Shown here: in pieces, positions 8,700-17,465 of the stretch
How the letters are laid out: each line of letters starts with the position of its first letter
How positions within the stretch are numbered: position 1 is the first letter of the stretch
NCBI GenBank assembly: GCA_965230625.1
Contig: CBDDLL010000001.1
Location: 1,488,001-1,552,000, forward strand
Origin: Saccharicrinis sp965230625
Lineage (GTDB): Bacteria > Bacteroidota > Bacteroidia > Bacteroidales > Marinilabiliaceae
Direction of reading: 5' to 3'
Length of the DNA: 64,000 bases
Program-made: the position numbers and the translations under genes
The notes under the pieces: model-generated
Seen by the model: only the letters and a program-made list of their open reading frames with translations
What the model was told of the DNA's origin: nothing
Databases searched by the model: none

Positions 8700-9989
8700 A
8701 TGTTAGATAAATTATTAAGCAAAGAAACCAAACTATCGGTAATTGGATTGGGGTATGTAGGATTACCTATAGCCCTTGAATTTGCAAGAAAAATGAAAGT
8801 AATTGGGTTTGATATAAAGCAAGATAGGATTGACCTAATGAAACAAAACATTGACCCAAGTAAAGAATTAGATAAAGAGGATTTTGAAGGTTGTGATATA
8901 GAATTTACTTGTGATATTAATGATGTTAAAGAGGCTACTTTTCATGTAGTAGCTGTTCCAACACCAATAGATGAACATAATTTACCCAACTTAACACCAC
9001 TTTTAAGTGCATCTAAAACTGTAGGTAAAGCGTTAAAGAAAGGAGATGTTGTTGTATTTGAATCAACCGTATATCCTGGTTGTACAGAAGAAGATTGCGT
9101 ACCTATCCTAGAAAAGGAATCAGGTTTAAAGTTTGGAGTTGATTTTAAAGTTGGTTATTCTCCTGAAAGAATTAACCCTGGAGATAAGGAGCATACATTA
9201 ACCAAAATACTAAAAATTGTATCGGGAAGTGATAATGAAGCTTTGGAGGTGATAGCAGATGTGTATGAGTCTATTATTAAAGCGGGAATACATAAAGCAA
9301 GTTCGATTAAAGTTGCTGAGGCAGCTAAAATTATTGAAAATACGCAACGCGACGTTAATATTGCTTTAATGAATGAGTTATCGTTAATATTTGATCGCAT
9401 GGATATTAATACTTACGAAGTTCTTGAAGCTGCTGGTACTAAATGGAATTTTCTTAAGTTCTTTCCAGGTTTAGTTGGAGGTCATTGTATTGGAGTAGAT
9501 CCTTACTATTTAACTTATAAAGCCAATGCTTTAGGTTATCACACAAAAATTATTGATGGAGGTAGGATGATCAACGATTCAATGGGCAGTCATGTTGCAG
9601 AAACCACGATTAAGAAATTAATTAAAAACGGGCATAATGTTAATGGTGCTAAGGTTTTAATTATGGGAGCAACTTTTAAGGAGAATGTAAGTGATATACG
9701 TAACTCAAAAGTAGCTGATGTATATAACGAATTAGTTTCGTTTAGTACTAATGTTGATGTAGTTGATCCATATGCAGATTCGGATGAATTGAAGGAAGAG
9801 TATGGTTATTCTTTATTACCTGAAATTAAAGAAAAGTATGAAGCTGTTATTTTAGCTGTAAATCATAAAGAATACATTGATTTAGATGAGGAATACTTTA
9901 AAAGTATAACTAAGGATAAAGCAGTGTTTGTTGATATTAAAGGGGTGTTTAAAGATAAAATTGCGGATTTAGATTATTGGAGTTTATAA
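8700..9989 (+). CDS. UDP-sugar 6-dehydrogenase (UDP-GlcNAc/GalNAc type)
   Basis: This 429-residue NAD-dependent enzyme oxidises a UDP-sugar at C6 to the uronic acid, giving a precursor for acidic polysaccharide. The N-terminal Rossmann motif VIGLGYVGLP starts at about residue 14. AVPTPID and the ESTVYPGCTEE segment follow. The catalytic cysteine is C263 in VGGHCIGVDPYYLTYKA, and this long form of the motif is typical of the N-acetylhexosamine branch (TviB/WbpO/CapL) rather than plain UDP-glucose dehydrogenase. The third domain contains MGATFKENVSDIRNSK. Substrate preference is inferred from that motif. It probably serves the same polysaccharide as the two upstream genes, 140 bp away. A strong terminator follows. 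Confidence 0.9.
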   Translation: MLDKLLSKETKLSVIGLGYVGLPIALEFARKMKVIGFDIKQDRIDLMKQNIDPSKELDKEDFEGCDIEFTCDINDVKEATFHVVAVPTPIDEHNLPNLTPLLSASKTVGKALKKGDVVVFESTVYPGCTEEDCVPILEKESGLKFGVDFKVGYSPERINPGDKEHTLTKILKIVSGSDNEALEVIADVYESIIKAGIHKASSIKVAEAAKIIENTQRDVNIALMNELSLIFDRMDINTYEVLEAAGTKWNFLKFFPGLVGGHCIGVDPYYLTYKANALGYHTKIIDGGRMINDSMGSHVAETTIKKLIKNGHNVNGAKVLIMGATFKENVSDIRNSKVADVYNELVSFSTNVDVVDPYADSDELKEEYGYSLLPEIKEKYEAVILAVNHKEYIDLDEEYFKSITKDKAVFVDIKGVFKDKIADLDYWSL

Positions 9990-10013
9990 ACGCAAGCAAG
10001 GATATTAATGACA

Positions 10014-10047
10014 AAAAGGAGATTTCTTTCGAGATCTCCTTTTGTGT
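10014..10047. terminator. Bidirectional terminator
   Basis: A 10-bp perfect stem (AAAAGGAGAT at 10014-10023, ATCTCCTTTT at 10034-10043) with T-rich sequence on both outer sides lies between the convergent stops of the UDP-sugar dehydrogenase and pfkA. Confidence 0.75.
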
Positions 10048-10075
10048 TTTTATAGAAACACCTTATTGCTTATTT

Positions 10076-11059
10076 TTATATAGATAATATTTCAGTAAGT
10101 TCGAGCAAAGCAGGGTTTAGTTTCTTTTTATTTTTTAGTGCTTGGTTAAATGGGATATGAGTAATCTCCTTATTTACTAAACCAATCATAATACTTTTTT
10201 GATCATCCATTAATGCCTCAATAGCAGAAACACCCATGCGGCTTGCAGTTACCCTGTCGAACGCCGAAGGAGTACCTCCTCGTTGAATATGTCCCAGTAT
10301 TGTTACTCTTGTATCATATTCTGGATATTCTTTCGATACTTTTTCTGCAACTTGAATGGCTCCTCCACTAATTTTTTCACCTTCAGCTACTAATACAATA
10401 CTACTGCTTTTATCCTTGTTCATACCTTTCTCAAGGAAAGAATACAGTTGTTTAAAATCAGTATCAATTTCTGGTACAAGAATAGCCTCTGCACCAGAAG
10501 CAATACCACCTCGCAATGCAATAAATCCGGCGTCACGTCCCATCACCTCTATAAAGAATAATCTACTGTGTGCACTGGCTGTATCTCTAACTTTATCAAC
10601 AGCTTCAACCACTGTATTCAATGCTGTATCATAACCTATAGTATAATCTGTACCAAATAAATCATTGTCAATGGTTCCTGGAATTCCAACAATAGGTATA
10701 TCATATTCCTGACCAAAAATACGAGCTCCCGTAAAAGTACCATCTCCACCTATAACTACAAGACAATCTACCCCGTGCTTTTTTAAATTTTCGTATGCTT
10801 TTTTGCGACCTTCAGAAGTTCTAAATCCTTCACTACGTGCCGACTTTAAGATAGTGCCACCTTGATGAATGATGTTACTTACAGATTTCGAAGTCATTGG
10901 TTCAATTCTATCTAGTATTAAACCGTGATAACCTTGTTTGATACCTACTACTTTTAATTTATTGTAGATAGCTGCCCTTACTACTGCCCTTAATGCTGCA
11001 TTCATTCCCGGAGCATCACCTCCTGAGGTTAAAACTCCTACTTTTTTTAGTTGTCCCAT
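10076..11059 (-). CDS. pfkA: ATP-dependent 6-phosphofructokinase
   Basis: This 327-residue cytosolic enzyme phosphorylates fructose 6-phosphate at C1 in glycolysis. The PfkA motifs are all present: GVLTSGGDAPGMNA at the start for ATP binding, GGDGTFTGA, the catalytic loop PGTIDNDLFGTDYTIGYDTA with its TIDND aspartates, EVMGRDAGFIA, and LGHIQRGGTPSAFDR near the C-terminus. The glycine after GGD and the length agree with ATP-dependent rather than pyrophosphate-dependent enzymes. It is the last gene of cmk-ispH-pfkA on the minus strand, only 6 bp after ispH, so co-transcription with ispH is very likely. A bidirectional terminator follows the stop. Confidence 0.97.
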   Translation of the reverse strand: MGQLKKVGVLTSGGDAPGMNAALRAVVRAAIYNKLKVVGIKQGYHGLILDRIEPMTSKSVSNIIHQGGTILKSARSEGFRTSEGRKKAYENLKKHGVDCLVVIGGDGTFTGARIFGQEYDIPIVGIPGTIDNDLFGTDYTIGYDTALNTVVEAVDKVRDTASAHSRLFFIEVMGRDAGFIALRGGIASGAEAILVPEIDTDFKQLYSFLEKGMNKDKSSSIVLVAEGEKISGGAIQVAEKVSKEYPEYDTRVTILGHIQRGGTPSAFDRVTASRMGVSAIEALMDDQKSIMIGLVNKEITHIPFNQALKNKKKLNPALLELTEILSI

Positions 11060-11065
11060 AAAAGT

Positions 11066-11947
11066 TTATTTGTCTTTCGTAATAATTTCTATTTGACGAG
11101 CTACCTTCTCCATCAACCAATGAGGTGTAGAAGTAGCTCCGCTGATACCAACAGATTTAACAGGAGCCGAAAACCACTCTTTTTTCAACTCATCAATATC
11201 ACTTACAAAATATGATTGTTTGTTAGATTCTAAACACTTGTTGTAAAGCATTTTGGCATTGCTGCTCATTTTGCCTCCAACAAACACTAAAACATCATAC
11301 TCACGGGCAAAAATCATGAGCTTAGGTAATCTTCCTGCTACTTGTCTGCAAATAGTATCAAATGATTTAAACTCAATATTCGTTTCCATATTCTCTTTAA
11401 AATAGCGGGAAATGCTTTTAAATTCATCTATGCTTTTAGTTGTTTGGGCATAAAGATGTGTTGTTTTGTTTAAATCAATATTATCAACTTCATTTATCGA
11501 TTCAATAACTATGGCTTCATTATTGGTTTGTCCTAACAGTCCAATTACTTCAGCATGACCAGATTTGCCATATATTAATACTTGTCCGTTTTTTTCCTTT
11601 AACTCCAGCCACGATTTTTTAACTCGTTGTTGCAGTTTTAAAACAACCGGACAGGTGGTATCAATAACCGAAATACTTTTTTCACTTGCTTTTTCATACG
11701 TTACAGGTGGTTCACCGTGCGCACGTATGAGTACTTTTTGTTTTTCTATTTGAGTTAAATCATCTCTAGAAATTGATTTGAGTCCTTTTTTTTTCAAACG
11801 CTCCATTTCCATATTGTTATGAACAATGTCTCCTAAGCAAAAAAGTATATCGTTATTGTTTAGTTCTGCTTCAGCTGCTTCAATTGCTTTGACTACGCCA
11901 AAACAAAATCCTGAATGAGGATCAATTTCGATGTGTAAAGATGACAT
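11066..11947 (-). CDS. ispH: 4-hydroxy-3-methylbut-2-enyl diphosphate reductase
   Basis: This 293-residue iron-sulfur enzyme makes IPP and DMAPP in the last step of the non-mevalonate isoprenoid pathway. The three cluster cysteines are visible: C15 in SGFCFGV, one near residue 100 in DTTCPVV, and one near 198 in DTICRQVAGR. Other hallmarks are IRAHGEPP, YGKSGHAEVIGLLGQT and the GGKMSSNAKML substrate segment. Length is normal for the shorter, non-fused form (no RpsA extension). It lies 114 bp after cmk and 6 bp before pfkA. Its presence shows the organism uses the MEP route. Confidence 0.96.
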   Translation of the reverse strand: MSSLHIEIDPHSGFCFGVVKAIEAAEAELNNNDILFCLGDIVHNNMEMERLKKKGLKSISRDDLTQIEKQKVLIRAHGEPPVTYEKASEKSISVIDTTCPVVLKLQQRVKKSWLELKEKNGQVLIYGKSGHAEVIGLLGQTNNEAIVIESINEVDNIDLNKTTHLYAQTTKSIDEFKSISRYFKENMETNIEFKSFDTICRQVAGRLPKLMIFAREYDVLVFVGGKMSSNAKMLYNKCLESNKQSYFVSDIDELKKEWFSAPVKSVGISGATSTPHWLMEKVARQIEIITKDK

Positions 11948-12061
11948 TTTTTATGAGTTAAATTTCATTTGCAGAAAGATATAGGTGTTTTTTAAGTTTT
12001 TTTTAGATATGAAGTGTTGACTACCTTTCTGATTAAGCTTTGTTGTTTAATTTAAACTTAT

Positions 12062-12763
12062 TTATATTAATTCTCTCTCTTTTAATTTATCAAGAATGAA
12101 ATTGAGTTGTTCTTCTTTATTTAAATAACTATTGTCTAATACAACTGCATCTTCTGCTTTTTTAAGAGGACTTTCATCTCGGGTTTCGTCAATATGATCA
12201 CGTTGTTTTACATTTTCTAAAACTTTATCAAGTGTAATACTTACATTTTTCTCTTGATATTCTTTAAATCTCCGTTCTGCTCTTATTTGGTGAGAAGCAG
12301 TCATAAAAACCTTTAAGCTTGCTTGCGGAAAAACTACAGTTCCAATATCTCTTCCATCCATTACAATACTTTCGGTTTCGCCCATTTTTTGTTGTAATTC
12401 TACCATTTTCTTACGAACAAATCCAAGAGCACTAGTCATACTAACCAAATTGCTTACTTCTGGCCCACGTATTTCTTTTTCAACAAGCTTTCCATTCAAA
12501 TATGTTTCATTAATCTTTGTTTTTGCATCAAATTTAAAAGAGATGTTTATTTTATTTAAAGCTTCCTGCAGTAAATCCTGATTAATAGCACCTCCTTTTA
12601 TGATATCGTTTTCAAGGGCGTATAGTGTAACACATCTGTACATGGCACCAGAATCGATATAGATAATATTTAAAAGTTTTGCTAAGTCTTTGGCTACAGT
12701 GCTTTTTCCACATGACGAGTAACCATCAATGGCGATAACCAGCTTGGATTTTTTATTTGTCAT
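12062..12763 (-). CDS. cmk: (d)CMP kinase
   Basis: This 233-residue cytosolic kinase transfers phosphate from ATP to CMP or dCMP, feeding CTP and dCTP synthesis. The P-loop GYSSCGKSTVAKDLA sits at about residue 14, followed by the YIDSGAMYRCVTLYA substrate segment, the MDGRDIGTVVFPQA motif and the RAERRFKEYQE LID-like region. Length agrees with the family. It heads the probable operon cmk-ispH-pfkA on the minus strand. In other Bacteroidota the cmk-ispH pair is, as I recall, next to porQ; here porQ is about 7 kb away (see findings). Confidence 0.95.
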   Translation of the reverse strand: MTNKKSKLVIAIDGYSSCGKSTVAKDLAKLLNIIYIDSGAMYRCVTLYALENDIIKGGAINQDLLQEALNKINISFKFDAKTKINETYLNGKLVEKEIRGPEVSNLVSMTSALGFVRKKMVELQQKMGETESIVMDGRDIGTVVFPQASLKVFMTASHQIRAERRFKEYQEKNVSITLDKVLENVKQRDHIDETRDESPLKKAEDAVVLDNSYLNKEEQLNFILDKLKERELI

Positions 12764-13048
12764 TTTAAAATATTTGAGCTGGTAAAAATACGATGATTGT
12801 TTGAATTATCAGTTTGAAGTAAGAAATAATAACAAAAGTGTAAAAATGAAATATGTAATAAAGAATAAACTAATAAGTATAAATATCAGATTTTATAGGT
12901 AATTCATCATTATTGATATATTTGGTTTATTATATCTTTTAGTGATAGTTTGGATTATTCAAATGTTTATTTATTCTAAACTCAGATATAAATTAAAGAT
13001 ATAACACAAAAGTTTTCTTTATACTTCTATCATACTGTGAAATAGTTA

Positions 13049-13954
13049 TCACATTTCTTTCTTAATATGTTCCTTCATTAGTTTATTTAATTGTTGGGTT
13101 ATAATAATAGCACCTTTTTCTGTTAAGTGATCTCCATCAGCCATGAAATAGTAATCGTCGGTTAAAAGATGTTTAAAATCAATTACTTCAAAATTACGTT
13201 CTGCTATAATTTCATTATATTTTTTTATGTAAGCATCAGGAATTTGAGCAAAATATTGTGGGTGTAAAGGTGTGTCAATAGTATATAGTTTTACATTATA
13301 TTTTGCACACAAGTCAATCATTTTATCCAGATAAGTAAGGTTTATTTCGGAATAAGGTCTTAATCCATTTTCGTTGTAATACTGGAAATTTAACCTTTCG
13401 TTCATAGATTTTTCCAAAGCGCAAAAACTGCTTAGGTCTTTATCATATCCTCCCCAAAATATGTTGTAACGGTTAGATAAATTTACACTTATTCCTGTGG
13501 TTACAATACTTCTAACTGTTTGCGAAAAATGGGATAAATTCCAGTTTAATAGTTTCGTTTTTTCTTTAAAAGGCAGGGTGTAAAAATATTTTGGAGCAAC
13601 AAAATATGAAAAATCGCCATTAATAAATTGATCGTAGCAACTTGATAAGCTATGATAACTAAAACCCAGATATACTCTTTTAATATTAGAATTAGATCGA
13701 AGTAACAACTGAAGTTTATAGTATGAGAAATAAAAAGACTCTGATCTTAGACTAAAACTTTTAGTGTTATTAAGTAAACTGTCGATTACAGCTTGTTCAA
13801 TATGTGAATCGCCAATAAAAACATCTGAAATATTGGGTGATATTTTATAGTTTTCAACTTTATGCGAAGTAAGATATATAAATCCAAATGCCAGTGGGAT
13901 TAATATAAATAAGGGAATGCTAAATATAAATATCTTTTTGTAGAAGTCTCTCAT
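13049..13954 (-). CDS. SGNH/GDSL-like protein paired with an MBOAT acyltransferase
   Basis: This protein of about 301 residues has one N-terminal membrane anchor (IFIFSIPLFILIPLAFGFIYL), then an extracytoplasmic SGNH-like domain. Block I appears as FIGDSHIEQAV with the candidate nucleophile serine, and block V as DGDHLTEKGA near the C-terminus with the catalytic D-x-x-H pattern. Such proteins (AlgJ/AlgX-like, DltD-like) accept acyl groups from an MBOAT channel and transfer them to a polysaccharide. I start at the ATG at 13954, 10 bp after the MBOAT stop. The longer frame would overlap the MBOAT gene by 56 bp and add a non-conserved tail before the anchor. The partnership is inferred from adjacency; the polymer is unknown. 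Confidence 0.78.
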   Translation of the reverse strand: MRDFYKKIFIFSIPLFILIPLAFGFIYLTSHKVENYKISPNISDVFIGDSHIEQAVIDSLLNNTKSFSLRSESFYFSYYKLQLLLRSNSNIKRVYLGFSYHSLSSCYDQFINGDFSYFVAPKYFYTLPFKEKTKLLNWNLSHFSQTVRSIVTTGISVNLSNRYNIFWGGYDKDLSSFCALEKSMNERLNFQYYNENGLRPYSEINLTYLDKMIDLCAKYNVKLYTIDTPLHPQYFAQIPDAYIKKYNEIIAERNFEVIDFKHLLTDDYYFMADGDHLTEKGAIIITQQLNKLMKEHIKKEM

Positions 13955-13964
13955 GAATAAAATT

Positions 13965-15413
13965 TTAGAATTGAAAGTAGATAAACTGCTGAGTGCTTCC
14001 GCCAAACCAAAAAATGGCAAATATTAGAGCATAATAAAAAGTGTATCTAAATGCCCTTTTCTTTATATAGAAAACATTATCCAATGCATAATCGCATTCA
14101 CGACCTTTCCACTCAATTATCAGAAATACAACTAAAAAAGCAATGGTGTATAATAAGTTTATTCCTAAACTAATGCTTGGTGTTTCGAACAAAGAGGGAG
14201 ATAGTATACCATTGATATAGCTAAATGCATGGTTCATACTTTCAGCTCTAAAGAAGATCCATGAGAAAGTTATTAAACTGAAAGTTGAAACCATTAAAAG
14301 GATTTCCTTTAGCGAAGGCAAGTTTTTTCCTTGGGTAACAACATTTAAATGCTTTCTATTGTTGCCTGATAAAAGCAGAGGTATAAAATAAATTGCATTT
14401 ATTGCACCCCACGCTAAAAAAGTCCAGTTAGCTCCATGCCAAAAGCCGCTTACTAAAAAAATGATAAATACATTTCTTAGTTTTGTGGAGGTATTGCCAG
14501 TGCTTCCTCCCAAGGGAATGTATAAATAGTCTCTAAACCATGTAGAAAGGGATATATGCCAACGCCTCCAAAATTCAGCCACATCGCGTGAAAAATACGG
14601 ATAAGCAAAATTACGTATCAAGTCAAAACCAAATAATTTGGCTGTTCCAATAGCAATATCCGAATATCCTGAAAAATCTCCGTAAATTTGAAAAGCAAAG
14701 AATACAGCACCTAGTACCAAGGCACTACCATTCATATTGGCAGAATTATTAAAAACCTGATTGGCAATTTCAGCACAATTATCAGCAATTACCATTTTTT
14801 TAAATAAGCCCCAAAGTATTTGTTTTAAGCCATTTAAAGCTTTTGAGCTGTCGAATACACGTTTTGTAGTAAATTGTGGTAACAAATGTGCTTCTCTTTC
14901 AATTGGACCAGCTACTAACTGGGGAAAAAAACTAACGAATGCCGAGAAAGCAAAAAAATCGGAACATGCATCTTTCTTTCGCTTATAAACGTCGATGGTA
15001 TAACTTAGGGTTTGAAAAGTGTAAAAACTAATTCCTACAGGGAGTAAAATATTTAAAGAATTTACTTGTATCTCCTTGCCAAACAACTGAAAAGCAGAAA
15101 CAAAGTTATCAAGGAAGAAATTATAGTATTTAAAGAAACCTAAAAATCCAAGATTAACACCAATGCTTGTCCAAAGCAATAGTTTTCTTTTAAGTTTGTT
15201 GCCTTCTGTTTTAAGTTTAAGCCCTACTAAGTAATCAACTGCAGTACTAAATAAAATGAGAGATAAAAATCGCCAATCCCACCAACCATAAAAAAAGTAG
15301 CTTGCCAAAACAATTAAAAAGTTTTGCAACCGCAGGTTTTTATTGGTAACATACCAATAAAGTATAAATACCACCGGCAGAAAGATGGCAAAATCAACTG
15401 AATTAAAAAGCAT
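13965..15413 (-). CDS. MBOAT family O-acyltransferase (AlgI-like)
   Basis: This 482-residue polytopic membrane protein moves acetyl groups across the inner membrane for O-acetylation of a cell-surface polymer. The typical start MLFNSVDFAIFLPVVFILYW is present, as are the YFFYGWWDWRF and GISFYTFQTLSYTIDVY segments and the diagnostic FWRRWHISLSTWFRDYLYIP. The catalytic histidine is in SGFWHGANWTFLAWG. Length is normal. I use the ATG at 15413; the longer frame begins with TTG and only adds four residues. It forms a two-gene unit with the SGNH protein downstream. In alginate and similar systems AlgI works with AlgJ/AlgX or equivalents in the same way. Confidence 0.93.
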   Translation of the reverse strand: MLFNSVDFAIFLPVVFILYWYVTNKNLRLQNFLIVLASYFFYGWWDWRFLSLILFSTAVDYLVGLKLKTEGNKLKRKLLLWTSIGVNLGFLGFFKYYNFFLDNFVSAFQLFGKEIQVNSLNILLPVGISFYTFQTLSYTIDVYKRKKDACSDFFAFSAFVSFFPQLVAGPIEREAHLLPQFTTKRVFDSSKALNGLKQILWGLFKKMVIADNCAEIANQVFNNSANMNGSALVLGAVFFAFQIYGDFSGYSDIAIGTAKLFGFDLIRNFAYPYFSRDVAEFWRRWHISLSTWFRDYLYIPLGGSTGNTSTKLRNVFIIFLVSGFWHGANWTFLAWGAINAIYFIPLLLSGNNRKHLNVVTQGKNLPSLKEILLMVSTFSLITFSWIFFRAESMNHAFSYINGILSPSLFETPSISLGINLLYTIAFLVVFLIIEWKGRECDYALDNVFYIKKRAFRYTFYYALIFAIFWFGGSTQQFIYFQF

Positions 15414-15879
15414 TTCTGTTTCCAATTTTTGTGCAGATAAACCGCACTAGTCCCCGATGTTGTTTTTGACGAAATTAATTTCTGAATGTTTCAAAAAGTT
15501 TGTAAATGAAGGGAGTAATTGTTTGGAAGTGGATTTTTATATGTTAATGTAGGCTGTAATTGGATAAGTGAAGCAGGGTATTTGTAGAAAGATTATAATT
15601 GAAAACAAATTAATGTTCTGAATAAACTATCATGTAAATGGCTATTTATAAATTCTCTATATTTGAGAGTTGTAGGCAATAACAATGAATCAAATACTTT
15701 ATGTAAAGCATAGTGAATCAATAATTGATTCAAATTGGAAAAAATCAAAGAATTAAATTTTATCCTTATGCAAGGGTAACTTGTTGAAATATAAGGTTAA
15801 TGAGGCATTTACTTAATATTTATCCTATTGCAAATTTTAGAATAAGAGGCATTGTAACTATAAAGTTTGACCTATAAAG
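15414..15879. other. Intergenic region with a perfect inverted repeat
   Basis: This 466-bp region lies between the divergent MBOAT and Crp/Fnr genes. The only clear structure is TGAATCA (15714-15720) and TGATTCA (15726-15732), a perfect 7-bp inverted repeat with a 5-base spacer. A TATATTTG element at 15658-15665 resembles a -7 box on the plus strand. No reading frame looks protein-like. Confidence 0.45.
15714..15732. promoter_or_regulatory. Inverted repeat, possible operator
   Basis: TGAATCA-N5-TGATTCA, perfect 7-bp arms, lies about 150 bp upstream of the Crp/Fnr gene start. The half-site is related to the TTGAT/ATCAA half-sites of the Crp/Fnr family but in reversed orientation. Autoregulation is a guess. 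Confidence 0.25.
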
Positions 15880-16461
15880 ATGCGAGAATTAGTAAACTAC
15901 TTAAAAAACTATGCTGATTTTGATGATGATGAGTTAGAAATAGTAATAAATGCTTTTACCAAAAGAGTATTTACCAAAAATGAATTAATATTTACTGCAG
16001 GTAAAATATCTAATGAAATGTATTTTGTAACAAAAGGTTGTGTTAGATTATTTTATAATGTTGATGGAGTAGATAAAACAGCATTTTTTTATACAGAAGG
16101 TCAGTTTATTTGTGCAGGAGAAAGCTATACCTATAATGTTCTTGCTAAAGAAAACTACCAAGCAATAGAAAGGAGTGAAATATACATTTTACCAAAAACT
16201 AAAATTGACAAACTATTAGCTATTTCGAGTAAGTTTGAGCTACTTGCTAGGGTAGCTACTGAAAATGAATTGATAACCTGCCAAAAAATAATCCAATCGT
16301 TTGTTACAAAATCTCCAGAAGAAAGATATATTGAATTGCTAAACACTCAAAGAGATCTTTTTCAGAGATTACCACAACAGTATATTGCCTCATTTTTAGG
16401 TGTATCACCCGAAACACTAAGTAGAATTAAAACCAGAGTTTTTAAGAAAAAGAATTCTTGA
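15880..16461 (+). CDS. Crp/Fnr family transcriptional regulator
   Basis: This 193-residue protein has an N-terminal cyclic-nucleotide-binding-like beta-roll (about residues 20-110, with GKISNEMYFVTKGCVRLFY) and a C-terminal winged helix (about 145-190). The recognition helix GVSPETLSRIK holds E178, S181 and R182. These match in spacing the E, S and R that E. coli FNR uses to read TTGAT. The N-terminal cysteine cluster of oxygen-sensing FNR is absent, and the cAMP-contact residues of CRP are not evident, so the signal is unknown. An FNR-type box overlaps the stop codon of this gene and sits before the next gene, which is a plausible target. Confidence 0.88.
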   Translation: MRELVNYLKNYADFDDDELEIVINAFTKRVFTKNELIFTAGKISNEMYFVTKGCVRLFYNVDGVDKTAFFYTEGQFICAGESYTYNVLAKENYQAIERSEIYILPKTKIDKLLAISSKFELLARVATENELITCQKIIQSFVTKSPEERYIELLNTQRDLFQRLPQQYIASFLGVSPETLSRIKTRVFKKKNS

Positions 16462-16471
16462 CGATAATCAA
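16458..16471. promoter_or_regulatory. FNR-type operator (TTGAC-N4-ATCAA)
   Basis: The 14-bp site differs from the FNR consensus TTGAT-N4-ATCAA by one base. It overlaps the stop region of the Crp/Fnr gene. Its centre is about 41 bp upstream of the start site predicted from the -7 element at 16494-16501, which is the classic class II activator position. Confidence 0.45.
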
Positions 16472-16493
16472 GAGAAAATGATTTTCCTGCCCA

Positions 16494-16501
16494 TAAGTTT
16501 G
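16494..16501 (+). promoter_or_regulatory. -7 promoter element before the SDR gene
   Basis: TAAGTTTG matches the Bacteroidota -7 consensus TAnnTTTG. There is no TTG element at the expected distance upstream, which fits a promoter that depends on an activator bound at the adjacent FNR-type box. Confidence 0.4.
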
Positions 16502-16517
16502 TAATAAAAAAAGAATC

Positions 16518-17390
16518 ATGGAAGCAAGAAAAGTATTAGTGGCTGGTGCAACTGGATATTTAGGAAAATATCTTGTTAAAGAATTAAAAAAAAGAAATTA
16601 TTGGGTAAGAGTATTGATTCGTAAGGAAACGCAAAAGTCTTTTTTTGAGAATGTGGATGATTTTTTTGTTGGACAAATAACAAATTCTCAAACACTGAAT
16701 GGAATTACTAATGGAATTGATTGGGTGTTTTCTACAGTAGGTATTACGCGTCAAAAAGATGGTTTAACTTATATGGATGTTGATTACCAAGGTAACTCAA
16801 ATCTCTTATCTGAAGCAAAAAAGGAAAGAGTGAAATCATTTCAATTTGTTTCGGCCATTAATGGTGATAAACTTCGCCAGTTAAAAATATTTGAAGCTAA
16901 AGAAAAATTTGTAGATGAATTAAAAGCCTCGGGTATCTCTTATTCAATTATTCGTCCTAATGGTTTCTTCTCTGATATGGCCGATTTTCTTAAAATGGCT
17001 AAAGCAGGGCGCGTATTTTTATTTGGGAATGGAGAATTTAAGCTAAATCCAATAGACGGAGAAGACTTAGCTAAGGTATGTATTGATAAGATGACTACAA
17101 GAGAGAATGAAGTAACAGTTGGAGGACTGGATATTTTAAGTCAAAATGAAATAGCAACATTAGCACTAAAAGCATGGAATAAACCAATAAAAATTACACA
17201 TTTACCTAACGTAATCAGACGATTTACCATTTGGTTATTGCGAACATTTACTAGTTCAAAAACGTATGGTCCTATTGAATTCTTTTTAACTATGATGGCT
17301 AACGATAATATTGCTGAACAATATGGTATCAAAAGATTGAATGATTTTTTTAAGTCAGAAGTAATAAAAGTTAAGAATAATGATTCGTAG
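16518..17390 (+). CDS. NAD(P)-binding SDR-family protein (atypical, NmrA-like)
   Basis: This 290-residue protein has a Rossmann N-terminus, VLVAGATGYLGKYLVKEL, with the GATGYLG nucleotide-binding loop of extended/atypical short-chain dehydrogenases. WVFSTVGITRQ lies at the position of the usual NAD-site segment. There is no standard Y-x3-K catalytic pair at the expected place, which points to the atypical NmrA-like branch. Such proteins are redox sensors or oxidoreductases with varied substrates, so no reaction can be assigned. It starts 56 bp after the Crp/Fnr gene, with its own -7 element and the FNR-type box between them, suggesting control by that regulator. Confidence 0.82.
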   Translation: MEARKVLVAGATGYLGKYLVKELKKRNYWVRVLIRKETQKSFFENVDDFFVGQITNSQTLNGITNGIDWVFSTVGITRQKDGLTYMDVDYQGNSNLLSEAKKERVKSFQFVSAINGDKLRQLKIFEAKEKFVDELKASGISYSIIRPNGFFSDMADFLKMAKAGRVFLFGNGEFKLNPIDGEDLAKVCIDKMTTRENEVTVGGLDILSQNEIATLALKAWNKPIKITHLPNVIRRFTIWLLRTFTSSKTYGPIEFFLTMMANDNIAEQYGIKRLNDFFKSEVIKVKNNDS

Positions 17391-17465
17391 AAAAATGGAG
17401 AATTTTGATATGATGAATCCTGAAGTAGAGATATAAAGTAATTGCTAACAATTAATTTAAATTGA

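Noticed and set aside
13955..14020. Longer start for the SGNH-like protein
   Set aside because: It would overlap the MBOAT gene and adds a non-conserved tail before the membrane anchor.
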